Part shown: one piece after another, positions 33,432 through 41,248 of the stretch
Layout of the letters: each line of letters begins with the position of its first letter
Position numbering within the stretch: position 1 is the first letter of the stretch
NCBI GenBank assembly: GCA_001596135.1
Contig: CP014773.1
Location: 1,054,001 to 1,118,000, forward strand
DNA length: 64,000 nt
Direction of reading: 5' to 3'
DNA from: Mucilaginibacter sp. PAMC 26640
GTDB lineage: Bacteria; Bacteroidota; Bacteroidia; Sphingobacteriales; Sphingobacteriaceae
The notes under the pieces: model-generated
Seen by the model: the letters and a program-made list of their open reading frames with translations, nothing else
What the model was told of the DNA's origin: nothing
The model's database searches: none
Program-made: the position numbers and the translations under genes

Positions 33432-35612
33432 ATGAAATATATTTATACAACGCTGCTGGCTTGTATTTTAAGCACCTGTGCATTTCAGTCGCTGGCGCAA
33501 ACAATAAAAAAAGACACCGTAAAATTAGATAGTGTTATTGTTAAAGAATCGCGCAGCAAAAGCCTGCCCGATGTTAGCGGCACCTACTTGTTTGCAGGTA
33601 AAAAAACCAACCTTATTTACGCCGACCCTGGGAAAGCAAACCTGGCGGGCAACACAGCCAGAATGCTATTTTCGCAAGTGCCGGGCATCAACGCCTGGGA
33701 AATGGATGGCGCCGGCCTGCAGATAAACATTGGCACCCGCGGCACAGATATGCACCGCTCCATAGAAACCAATATGCGCCAAAACGGCTACGCTACCAAT
33801 TCAGATGCTTTCGGCTACCCCGAAAATCATTACAACGTGCCATACCAGGCTATGGACCAGGTGCAAATTGTGAGAGGCGCGGCTGCCCTGCAGTTTGGCC
33901 CCCAATTTGGCGGCATGTACAACTTTAAAATAAAAGAAGGGAACAGCAGCAAAGTATTCGGCTTTGAAACCCAACAGTCGGCAGGATCTAACCGTTTCCT
34001 TAACTCGTACAACGCGGTAGGTGGCAAAGTAGGAAAGATAAGTTACTACGCCTATTTCAGCGCCCGCAGCGGTGATGGCTGGCGGCCGGATGCTGCGTTT
34101 AACTACCACGCTTATTATGCCAATATCAAATACCAGTTCAACCGCAAGGGCAGCATTGCCCTCGAATTTTCGCGGTCGGACTATGTGCAGCAAATTGCGG
34201 GTGGCTTAACAGATGCACAGTACAATGTAACCAGCAGGCAATCTAACCGGTTCCGTAACTTCTTTAACCCGGTTATCAATATCCCTGCATTATTGTTCAA
34301 ATACAATTTCAGCAATGACACCAAACTGGAGTTTACATCGCACATGGTGATCGGGCAGCGTAACAGCGTACAATTTATAGCACCATCCAATGTAAGTGAT
34401 ACGCTGAATACCACGCTTAAAACCTTTAACCCGCGCCAGGTAGACCGCGACTATTACACCAGCTTTGCTACCGAGGCCCGGCTGTTGCATAACTATACCA
34501 TCGGCAAGCTAAAAAGTACGCTGAGTACAGGTGTGCGGTTTTCAAATGGCTTAACCAAACGCGAACAAAAAGGAACGGGAACCACTGCTACCGATTTCGA
34601 TTTGAGTTTAACCAAGCCTTATGGGATAGACCTGCGGGCACGTACTTACAATTACGCAGCCTTTGCCGAGAACCTCTTTCGAATAACGTCTAAATTCTCT
34701 GTTACGCCCGGCATGCGTTACGAGATCATCAAAACAGACCTCACCGGGTCAATTGTTAACCGAACTGTACAGGTAAGCTATCAGGCCAGGCGAAGCTTCC
34801 CCCTCTTCGGTACAGGCCTGCAATACCAGGTAAATAACAGCAGCCAGATTTATGGAAATATTTCCCAGGCTTACCGCCCTTACCTTTATGCGGCCGTTAC
34901 CCCTGCCGATCAGCTGACCGTTGTTGACCCAAACCTCAAAGATAGCCGTGGTTACGATATTGATTTTGGCTACCGCGGCCACGTCAAAAACATTTTTAGC
35001 TTTGATGTAAATGCCTTTTATGTTTACTACGGCAACCGGGCAGGTACGCTTACGGTAAAAGATGCGGCCAATGCCAACCACCTGTATTTAACCAATATTG
35101 GCAACGCTGTTGCAAAAGGTATGGAAGCTTATGCTGAGGTATCATTACTCCGGTCATTCAGCCCGGAATCGGGCAGTGATCTGCGCTTATTCAACACGCT
35201 GGCTTATACCCATGGCCGGTACATCAGCGGCGCTATCAACAATGCCGGGACAAATGCCAGCCTGGTTGGCCATCAAATTGAAGGCACGCCAACCATTACC
35301 AACAGAACGGGGCTTACCTACTTAAACAACCATGTCACTACATCATTACTGGTGAGCTTTGTTGGCAAAAACTTTAGCGATGCCAATAATACTATCTTTA
35401 ATCCAACGGGTGCTACCGGTATAGTGCCAGCTTACCATGTAATAGACTGGGCCGTAAATTACCGTTTCCTGAAAAGCTATAATGTAAACTTTAACCTAAA
35501 CGATGTACTTAACGCCAAGTACTTTACCCGCCGCATTAACATGTATCCAGGCCCGGGCATTTTACCTGCGGATGGAATCTCGTTCAACATCGGCATAGGG
35601 ATGAAAATTTAA
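33432..35612 (+). CDS. TonB-dependent receptor (FecA/iron-complex type)
   Basis: 726 residues. Signal peptide (ends FQSLAQ), then a short TonB-box-like DSVIVKES and plug domain (about 55–165, GNTARMLFSQVPGINAWEMDG…IGTRGTDMHRS…MDQVQIVRGAAALQFGPQFGGMYNFKIKEG), then a 22-strand barrel to the terminal SFNIGIGMKI. There is no N-terminal carboxypeptidase-like extension and no SusD partner, so it resembles ferric-siderophore or citrate receptors rather than SusC. Substrate not determinable. Ends with its own terminator at 35637–35669. Confidence 0.92.
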   Translation: MKYIYTTLLACILSTCAFQSLAQTIKKDTVKLDSVIVKESRSKSLPDVSGTYLFAGKKTNLIYADPGKANLAGNTARMLFSQVPGINAWEMDGAGLQINIGTRGTDMHRSIETNMRQNGYATNSDAFGYPENHYNVPYQAMDQVQIVRGAAALQFGPQFGGMYNFKIKEGNSSKVFGFETQQSAGSNRFLNSYNAVGGKVGKISYYAYFSARSGDGWRPDAAFNYHAYYANIKYQFNRKGSIALEFSRSDYVQQIAGGLTDAQYNVTSRQSNRFRNFFNPVINIPALLFKYNFSNDTKLEFTSHMVIGQRNSVQFIAPSNVSDTLNTTLKTFNPRQVDRDYYTSFATEARLLHNYTIGKLKSTLSTGVRFSNGLTKREQKGTGTTATDFDLSLTKPYGIDLRARTYNYAAFAENLFRITSKFSVTPGMRYEIIKTDLTGSIVNRTVQVSYQARRSFPLFGTGLQYQVNNSSQIYGNISQAYRPYLYAAVTPADQLTVVDPNLKDSRGYDIDFGYRGHVKNIFSFDVNAFYVYYGNRAGTLTVKDAANANHLYLTNIGNAVAKGMEAYAEVSLLRSFSPESGSDLRLFNTLAYTHGRYISGAINNAGTNASLVGHQIEGTPTITNRTGLTYLNNHVTTSLLVSFVGKNFSDANNTIFNPTGATGIVPAYHVIDWAVNYRFLKSYNVNFNLNDVLNAKYFTRRINMYPGPGILPADGISFNIGIGMKI

Positions 35613-35636
35613 TATAGATACTCAATTGTTACAAGG

Positions 35637-35669
35637 AGCCCCGGTCAAGCGATTCGGGGACTTTTTTTT
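35637..35669 (+). terminator. terminator of the TonB receptor gene
   Basis: AGCCCCG (35637–35643) pairs with CGGGG (35655–35659) plus CT after one bulge, and is followed by eight T. It begins 24 bp after the stop. Confidence 0.75.
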
Positions 35670-35717
35670 GGCTGATATTTGGATTAAAAGCAGGTCGACC
35701 CAAATCTCCTATAACAA

Positions 35718-35747
35718 AAGAGCCTCCCGGCATACCGGAAGGCTCTT
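35718..35747 (-). terminator. terminator of pdhB
   Basis: AAGAGCCTCCCGG (35718–35730) and CCGGAAGGCTCTT (35735–35747) form a 13-bp stem with one mismatch and a CATA loop. On the minus strand it continues CTTTTGTTAT. It is 20 bp from the pdhB stop and converges on the receptor gene. Confidence 0.75.
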
Positions 35748-35767
35748 AAATATTTAAGCGTTACTAA

Positions 35768-36751
35768 CTATTTGGCAACGTACATTACTTCTTTAACTGC
35801 TTTTACCACACGCTCCGGATTTGGCAGGTATTCCTGGATAAGGGTTGGTGCGTAAGGCAACGGAACATCTCCGCCGGTGATCCGCAGGATAGGGGCATCT
35901 AAATAATCAAACGCATCTTTCTGCACTTTAAATGCAATTTCTGTAGCGATTGAACCTAAAGGCCAGCTTTCCTCAACAATAACCAAACGGTTAGTTTTCT
36001 TAACCGATTCGATGATGCAAGGATAATCGATAGGGCGTACGGTACGCAGATCGATAACTTCAGCATGGATGCCTTCTTTTTCCAATTCAGCAGCAGCAGC
36101 ATTAACCACTTTCATAATCTTACCGAAACCTACCAAAGTTACATCTGTACCTTCTTTAGTTACGGCAGCTTTGCCTATTGGGGTATAGTAAGTTTCTTCA
36201 GGTACTTCACCTTTATCACCATACATCAGTTCCGACTCCATGAAAATACAAGGATCCGGATCGATGATACATGATTTTAGCAGCCCTTTTGCGTCAGCAG
36301 GGTTTGATGGAACAACCACCTTTAAACCCGGGCAGTTAGCATACCAGTTTTCAAAGCACTGGCTGTGCTGTGAGCTTAGCATCCCTGCGTTACCGGTTGG
36401 GCCGCGGAAAACAATTGGCACAGAGAACTGGCCACCGCTCATGCTCATGATCTTGGCAGCGCCGTTGATGATCTGGTCGATAGCTACCAGTGAGAAGTTA
36501 AAGGTCATGAACTCGATGATCGGTTTTAAACCATTCATGGCCGACCCTATACCTATACCGGCGAAACCCAATTCAGAGATAGGTGTATCGATGATACGTT
36601 TAGCACCGAACTCATCCAGCATACCCTGGCTTACTTTGTAGGCACCGTTATATTCGGCAACCTCTTCGCCCATTAGATATACGTTCTCATCATTGCGCAT
36701 TTCTTCCTGCATGGCTTCTCTAAGCGCTTCCCTGAATTGTATTTCTCTCAT
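35768..36751 (-). CDS. pdhB: pyruvate dehydrogenase E1 component, beta subunit
   Basis: 327 residues from MREIQFREALREAMQEEM, the family's N-terminus; the upstream 11 codons are atypical. Motifs: NVYLMGEEVAEYNGAYKVSQGMLDEFG, DTPISELGFAGIGIGSAMNGLKPIIEFM, FRGPTGNAGMLSSQHSQ, and VIDLRTVRPID. It forms the E1 heterotetramer with PdhA, decarboxylating pyruvate for the acetyl-CoA-forming complex. The alpha subunit and E2 genes are not in the window. Single-gene unit with a terminator. Confidence 0.95.
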   Translation of the reverse strand: MREIQFREALREAMQEEMRNDENVYLMGEEVAEYNGAYKVSQGMLDEFGAKRIIDTPISELGFAGIGIGSAMNGLKPIIEFMTFNFSLVAIDQIINGAAKIMSMSGGQFSVPIVFRGPTGNAGMLSSQHSQCFENWYANCPGLKVVVPSNPADAKGLLKSCIIDPDPCIFMESELMYGDKGEVPEETYYTPIGKAAVTKEGTDVTLVGFGKIMKVVNAAAAELEKEGIHAEVIDLRTVRPIDYPCIIESVKKTNRLVIVEESWPLGSIATEIAFKVQKDAFDYLDAPILRITGGDVPLPYAPTLIQEYLPNPERVVKAVKEVMYVAK

Positions 36752-36848
36752 TATTATATAAAATGAAGTTTTTTGCGATGGCAAATATAAACACTAATTG
36801 GTAAAATGCAATCCACGCTATGGATAATAAAGTGGTTACATTAAGTGC

Positions 36849-37552
36849 CTAAGCGTTAATGGCATCAGGCAGCCTGAGTAACAGTTGCGGGTTGGGAATG
36901 TTCTGGAGCAATTCCGCTTTTTGCGAGTATTTGCCTACACCGGGATAGTCGCCATTTGCATTGCCGATTTCCAGCATCAGCTGAAAGTGCAGATGAGGGG
37001 GCCAATGCCCGTTCTGGGCTGAATTGCCGAGAGTGGCAATCTTTGATTGGCTGAAATAAGTTGCCCTATTTTCAGGCCCGTCAAACTTTCGCGGCTTAAA
37101 TGCCCGTATAAACTGTAAAGGACTAAATCATCCAGTTGGTGTTCCAATAGGACGGTAGGCCCGTAGTCGCCAAAATTATCGTTATCCTGAAAGCTATGCA
37201 CCCGCCCATCTAACGGCGAGTAAACCGGGATCCCGGCGTCGCCCCAAATGTCGATGCCAAAATGGAGGCGCCGCGGCTCGTCTTCGGTATCAAAATGGCT
37301 GCTGCGCGAATAGATAGTGCGGTGCTCCATATAGCCGCCAATGCCATACCGGCAATTATTGGCGACTAATTTCTGGTCAATGTACCGGGTAAAAGCGTCG
37401 GTATCTGAAACAAGGGCCTGCTCTAATTCAGTATTGGCCGAGGTAAGATCCAGTTGATAGAGCTGGTCAGTTGCGGGGTTAAAATCGACTACTTTACCAA
37501 CCGTACCTTTATATTTGGCAAGGCACGCGGCTAATGTTTCGGTAGCACCCAT
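36849..37552 (-). pseudogene. M23 peptidase (LytM-type) gene with a one-base frameshift
   Basis: The N-terminal frame (37552–36977) begins with MGATETLAACLAKY and holds the M23 core: HFGIDIWGDAGIPVYSPLDGRV (zinc His/Asp) and LYSLYGHLSRESL. It then reads LSAIQPRTGIGP and stops at 36977. In the neighbouring frame the expected ending is intact: TLGNSAQNGHWPPHLHFQL, with the essential HxH, and open on to a TAG at 36849–36851. Adding one base near 37031–37040 (GAGTGGCAA on plus) restores a 234-residue peptidase. So it is either a recent pseudogene or a single-base sequence error. It lies 5 bp after rbfA. Confidence 0.85.
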
Positions 37553-37557
37553 TAGGT

Positions 37558-37938
37558 TTAACTCTCTTCGGTGGTATCCGGCTGGCGTTCTTCTTTGCTT
37601 ATTTTATCAAAGATCTTGTCCATCCGTTCCACGTATTCACTGGTGTCATCCACAAAAAATTCCAGTTGCGGTATTACACGTACCTGGTCTTTTATCCGGG
37701 CGCCCAGCTTGTAGCGGATCTCTGATGCGTGTTGTTTAATGGTTTGTAAAGCTACCTGTGTATTCACACCGTTGAAAAAGCTTAGGAAAACGCGTGCGAT
37801 GGCCAGATCTGGCGTAACACGTACTTTTGTGATGGTTACCAGGGTATTGGGCAAATAGTTCATGCCCTCGCGCTGAAATATTACTGCCAGGTCCTCCTGG
37901 ATTACTCCGGCAAATTTTTGCTGACGTTTTGATTCCAT
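37558..37938 (-). CDS. rbfA: 30S ribosome-binding factor A
   Basis: 126 residues. Begins MESKRQQKFAGVIQEDLAVIFQ, and contains the KH-fold core LVTITKVRVTPDLAIARVFLSFF and IRYKLGARIKDQVRVIPQLEFFVDDTSEYVERMDKIFD, matching RbfA along its length. It assists late maturation of the 30S subunit at the 16S rRNA 5' end. It is followed 5 bp downstream by the M23 gene, so the two are likely co-transcribed. Confidence 0.94.
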   Translation of the reverse strand: MESKRQQKFAGVIQEDLAVIFQREGMNYLPNTLVTITKVRVTPDLAIARVFLSFFNGVNTQVALQTIKQHASEIRYKLGARIKDQVRVIPQLEFFVDDTSEYVERMDKIFDKISKEERQPDTTEES

Positions 37939-38062
37939 GATAATTGATAACGCCGGTTAGGCAAATGAGTTTAATTTATTATGTATTGCAGCGTTAGAAG
38001 TAAAGCTAAGGAATTGCCCTTCGTCTGCAAATTGTTTTTAAAATGAATTGGCTGGGGATTGG

Positions 38063-38845
38063 TTACAACTCCTTCACAAATTCGCGCATGGCCTTACCAG
38101 GGTCCGCCTGTTTCATGAAATTTTCACCGATAAGGAAGCCATTGAATCCCGCTTTTTTAAGTTCCTTGATCGTCTGCGGATCGCTGATGGCGCTCTCGGA
38201 AATCTTTAGGAACTCAGCCGGAATATGCTCTGCCAGCCGGTAAGAGTTTTCTACCGATACAGTAAAATCGGCCAGGTTGCGGTTGTTCACCCCTATTGCA
38301 TCTACATTACTATCGATGCTGCGCTCCAGCTCTTCCAGGTTGTGCACCTCCAGCAGTACATTCAACTCCAGGCTTTTTGAAAGCGCCGCGAATTGTTTGA
38401 TCTCAGCCGGGGTTAGGATCGCTGCAATCAGCAGGATGATATCGGCACCTAAAGATTTGGCTTCTACAATTTGATATTCATCAATCATAAAATCCTTCCG
38501 CAGCACCGGGATGGTGTTAGCCTTCCGCGCACGTTTCAGATCCAGTTTGCGACCGCCGAAAAATTTGCGATCTGTTAATACCGACAGTGCCGAAGCTCCT
38601 GCATCGGCATAGTCTTTAGTTACTTCTTTTACCAGCGCATCATTATTGATCACACCTTTGGAAGGCGACTGGCGTTTAAATTCTGCAATGATACCGGTGC
38701 GATCCTCTGCCAGTAAAAATTCTTTAAAAGAATAGGTTTCCCGGTGAAAAAATTCAGACTCTTCCAGTTCGGTAAAAGTAGTTTCACGCTTATCGCGGTC
38801 CACCTCCCATTTCTTATGTGCTACTATTTTATCAAGTATGTTCAT
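38063..38845 (-). CDS. trpC: indole-3-glycerol phosphate synthase
   Basis: 260 residues from MNILDKIVAHKKWEVDRDK, the family start. The longer frame begins 15 codons earlier only because it reads through the GC-rich repeat at 38849–38870. Motifs: IIAEFKRQSPSKGVIN, VLTDRKFFGGR, VLRKDFMIDEYQIVEAKSLGAD, and GVNNRNLADF. It closes the indole ring in tryptophan synthesis. Third gene of the trpE-trpG-trpC run; trpD, F, A and B are not in this window. Confidence 0.95.
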   Translation of the reverse strand: MNILDKIVAHKKWEVDRDKRETTFTELEESEFFHRETYSFKEFLLAEDRTGIIAEFKRQSPSKGVINNDALVKEVTKDYADAGASALSVLTDRKFFGGRKLDLKRARKANTIPVLRKDFMIDEYQIVEAKSLGADIILLIAAILTPAEIKQFAALSKSLELNVLLEVHNLEELERSIDSNVDAIGVNNRNLADFTVSVENSYRLAEHIPAEFLKISESAISDPQTIKELKKAGFNGFLIGENFMKQADPGKAMREFVKEL

Positions 38846-38848
38846 TAC

Positions 38849-38870
38849 GCCCCCTAACCCCCTGAGGGGT
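38849..38870. repeat. GC-rich hairpin element, upstream of trpC
   Basis: CCCCCTAACCCCCTGAGGGG lies immediately 5' to the trpC start on the coding (minus) strand, reading PLRGLGG in the open frame. Related elements occur at 39461–39485 and twice at 39554–39620. Confidence 0.7.
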
Positions 38871-38899
38871 AATTTGTGATTTGCATGCAAAGTTAGTGA

Positions 38900-39508
38900 T
38901 TATCCTTTTAGCCAATTCTGCATCATTTCCTTACCGTACTCGGTTAGTACCGATTCGGGGTGGAACTGTACACCGCGTACATCATAATGCTTGTGCCTTA
39001 ACGCCATTACAGAATTATCCTGTTCATCAATGGCGGTAACAGTCAGTACTTCCGGCAAGTTTTTCTCTACCACCCAGGAGTGGTAGCGGCCAACTTTAAA
39101 GCTTTCCGGCAAGCCGAGGAAAAGCTTTTCAGTTTCATCGGTAACCTTGATCGGCGTAGCAATACCATGCATAGGCTGCGGCAGGTTGTATAGCTTTCCG
39201 CCAAACACTTCAGCAATAGCCTGCTGGCCCAAACACACCCCAAACATGCTTTTAGTAGGCGCATATTTTTCTATTACCTGTAACAGCAATCCCGCTTCTG
39301 ATGGAATGCCTGGTCCGGGCGAAAGGATAATATGGCTGTAAGCATCCACATCGTCGATATTGAATTTGTCGTTCCGCCACACGTCGCATTCCAGGCCAAT
39401 CTCGTTAACCAAATGCACCAGGTTATAGGTGAAAGAGTCGTAATTATCTATGATGAGGATGCCCCCCAACCCCCTGAAAGGGGAGTTTTTTGAATTGCTA
39501 TTTGTCAT
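38900..39508 (-). CDS. trpG: anthranilate synthase component II (glutamine amidotransferase)
   Basis: 202 residues. Class I amidotransferase: ILIIDNYDSFTYNLVHL, ILSPGPGIPSEAG, nucleophile Cys in SMFGVCLGQQAIAEVFGG, and the His/Glu pair in VRGVQFHPESVLT. It supplies ammonia to TrpE. The usual protein starts right at ILIIDNYDSF; here the only ATG is 17 codons earlier and the extra N-terminus (NSPFRGLGG) is encoded by the GC-rich repeat at 39461–39485. Either the protein has a repeat-derived extension or it starts at a TTG inside the repeat. Confidence 0.94.
   Translation of the reverse strand: MTNSNSKNSPFRGLGGILIIDNYDSFTYNLVHLVNEIGLECDVWRNDKFNIDDVDAYSHIILSPGPGIPSEAGLLLQVIEKYAPTKSMFGVCLGQQAIAEVFGGKLYNLPQPMHGIATPIKVTDETEKLFLGLPESFKVGRYHSWVVEKNLPEVLTVTAIDEQDNSVMALRHKHYDVRGVQFHPESVLTEYGKEMMQNWLKG
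39461..39485. repeat. GC-rich hairpin element overlapping the trpG 5' end
   Basis: CCCCCCAACCCCCTGAAAGG followed by GGAG resembles the elements at 38849–38870 and 39554–39620. It lies inside the trpG reading frame, between the ATG and the conserved core. Confidence 0.7.
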
Positions 39509-39553
39509 TGTATCCTATAAGTCCCAATCGGGAATTTAATTGTAATTATCTTT

Positions 39554-39620
39554 AACTTCCGTCACCCCTTCAGGGGGCTAGGGGGCCAACTTCCGTCACC
39601 CCTTCAGGGGGCTGCTAGGG
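39554..39620. repeat. two tandem GC-rich elements between trpE and trpG
   Basis: AACTTCCGTCACCCC plus TTCAGGGGGCT occurs at 39554 and again at 39588, period 34 bp. Each unit holds CCCCTTCAGGGG, an imperfect palindrome. On the transcribed strand they could form hairpins between trpE and trpG. Confidence 0.75.
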
Positions 39621-39627
39621 AGCCGCC

Positions 39628-41037
39628 CTACAGGCTCTCCGCCAGTTCTATTGCCTTCCTTAAAGCCGCTATTTTGTTATCCACTTCTTTCAACTCACTT
39701 TCCGCAACCGATCCTGCTACTATGCCGGCCCCTGCCTGGTAGTGCAACGTATTGTTTTTACTGAGGAACGAACGGATCATGATAGCATGATTAAAATCGC
39801 CGTTGAAACCCAGGTAGCCGATAGCGCCGCTGTAAAAGCTCCGTTTACTTTTCTCATTCTCATCGATGATCTCCATAGCACGAAATTTTGGTGCGCCGCT
39901 CAATGTACCGGCCGGGAAGGTATCTGCCACTATTTTAAATGAGGATACCCCCTGCTTCAACTTCCCGCTTACATGCGATACCAAATGAATGAGGTGTGAA
40001 TAGTACTGCACTTCTTTAAACGCCTTAACATACACCTGTTCGCAATGGCGGCTCAGGTCGTTACGGGCCAGGTCAACCAGCATAACGTGCTCTGCCGACT
40101 CTTTAGGGTCGGCTTCCAACTGGCGGGCTATCTCCGCGTCTTTCTCGTCATCGCCGCTGCGTTTAAAGGTACCCGCAATCGGGAAAATGCTGGCTATATC
40201 GTTTTTAACGGTGATCTGGGCCTCCGGCGATGATCCAAAAATGCGGAAATCGCCAAAATCAAAATAGAACAGATACGGAGATGGATTAATAGACCGCAGC
40301 GCGCGGTAAACGTTAAACTCATCCCCAAGGAATTTCCTGGAGAAGGCACGCGAAGGTACGATCTGGAAAACATCTCCCCTGTAAATATGCGTTTTCATCT
40401 TTTCCACAATGGCGATGAATTCCTCGTTGGTTAGGTTAGATTTTTCTGCCTCGTTGCTCTGAAAGGTATATTCGGGGAAGTTTTTGTTTTTGATGAGGTA
40501 CTCCAGTTTCTCCAATCCGTTGGTTTCCGGCTGGCCCTCAATCTCATTATGAAAAATATACAACTCGTTTTTAAAATGATCTATAGCGATGATGTAGGCG
40601 TAGATATGGTACTGCATCACCGGGATCTTACGGGTTTGGTCGTCGCTTTTCTTTAGTTTGATCGTTTCAAAATGCTCAACAGCCTCGTGTGTAAAATAAC
40701 CGAACAAGCCGTTGGAAATGATTTTGGAGGTTTGAGCGTCGGTCTCAAAACGACTTAAAAAATTGTTAATCTCATCGGTAAGTTCAAAAGTATTCGGGGC
40801 GCTTACCTCTTCGCTGCCATCCGGGAATTTCTTTTTCAGCTCATCATTTTCCAATACCAAACCGCTAATTGGCGAACAGCAGATGTAGCTCAGACTGTTT
40901 TCCCGGCTGTGGTAGTCCGAGCTTTCCAGCAGCAATGAATTTGGGAATACATCCCGCAAACGAAGGTAAATGCTAACCGGGGTGGTCGTATCTGCCAGCA
41001 GCTTTCTTTGAGTTGTATTTATTTTAAAAGTTGTCAT
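39628..41037 (-). CDS. trpE: anthranilate synthase component I
   Basis: 469 residues, normal for TrpE. It carries the N-terminal feedback region (SIYLRLRDVFPNSLLLESSDY, where LLES belongs to the tryptophan-binding motif) and the chorismate-binding core: VFQIVPSRAFSRKF, SPEAQITV, IAGTFKRSGDDEKDAEIARQLEADPKESAEHVMLVDLARND, GTLSGAPKFRAMEIIDE, and YQAGAGIVAGSVAESEL. It makes anthranilate from chorismate with TrpG ammonia. First structural gene of the operon, behind a leader peptide and attenuator (41059–41192). Confidence 0.96.
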   Translation of the reverse strand: MTTFKINTTQRKLLADTTTPVSIYLRLRDVFPNSLLLESSDYHSRENSLSYICCSPISGLVLENDELKKKFPDGSEEVSAPNTFELTDEINNFLSRFETDAQTSKIISNGLFGYFTHEAVEHFETIKLKKSDDQTRKIPVMQYHIYAYIIAIDHFKNELYIFHNEIEGQPETNGLEKLEYLIKNKNFPEYTFQSNEAEKSNLTNEEFIAIVEKMKTHIYRGDVFQIVPSRAFSRKFLGDEFNVYRALRSINPSPYLFYFDFGDFRIFGSSPEAQITVKNDIASIFPIAGTFKRSGDDEKDAEIARQLEADPKESAEHVMLVDLARNDLSRHCEQVYVKAFKEVQYYSHLIHLVSHVSGKLKQGVSSFKIVADTFPAGTLSGAPKFRAMEIIDENEKSKRSFYSGAIGYLGFNGDFNHAIMIRSFLSKNNTLHYQAGAGIVAGSVAESELKEVDNKIAALRKAIELAESL

Positions 41038-41058
41038 TTTTCAATAGCTCGTTAAACG

Positions 41059-41091
41059 AAAAAACCCGGCGAATGAGAGTTCGCCGGGTTT
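41059..41091 (-). terminator. trp attenuator terminator
   Basis: AAACCCGGCGAA (41062–41073) pairs perfectly with TTCGCCGGGTTT (41080–41091), with a 6-nt loop. On the minus strand it ends in T6 followed by CG and TTT. It lies 20 nt after the leader-peptide stop and 22 nt before trpE, the standard place for an attenuator. Confidence 0.85.
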
Positions 41092-41111
41092 CAATATAGG
41101 TTTATATTTGA

Positions 41112-41192
41112 TTAGTAATGCATGTCAAAAACTATCCGGCTGCCAAAGTTTGTTTGGTGCCACCAATAAATATTGTTCAAAGTTTTTTTCAT
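41112..41192 (-). CDS. trpL: trp operon leader peptide
   Basis: A 26-residue ORF starting at ATG 41192–41190 and ending at TAA 41114–41112. It starts MKKTLNN and contains two adjacent Trp codons (IYWWHQ, residues 8–13). It is followed by the 12-bp terminator hairpin and then trpE. This is the arrangement of ribosome-mediated attenuation: stalling at Trp codons under tryptophan shortage would favour an antiterminator. I have not defined the antiterminator pairing exactly. The promoter is only a few bases upstream, so the leader mRNA is almost leaderless. Confidence 0.85.
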   Translation of the reverse strand: MKKTLNNIYWWHQTNFGSRIVFDMHY

Positions 41193-41202
41193 GATCGGGG
41201 AG

Positions 41203-41232
41203 CAAATTTATAAAGAAATTTGAATTACCAAA
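41203..41232 (-). promoter_or_regulatory. trp operon promoter
   Basis: On the minus strand TTTG (41232–41229), an 18-nt spacer and TAAATTTG (41210–41203) match the Bacteroidota consensus. Transcription would start near 41197, about five bases before the trpL ATG. Confidence 0.7.
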
Positions 41233-41248
41233 CTTTTTCTCATCTTTT

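Noticed and set aside
36977-37552. Complete 191-residue M23 peptidase
   Set aside because: The C-terminus of this frame is not peptidase-like, and the catalytic HxH is found intact in the adjacent frame, so the short ORF is a frameshift product.
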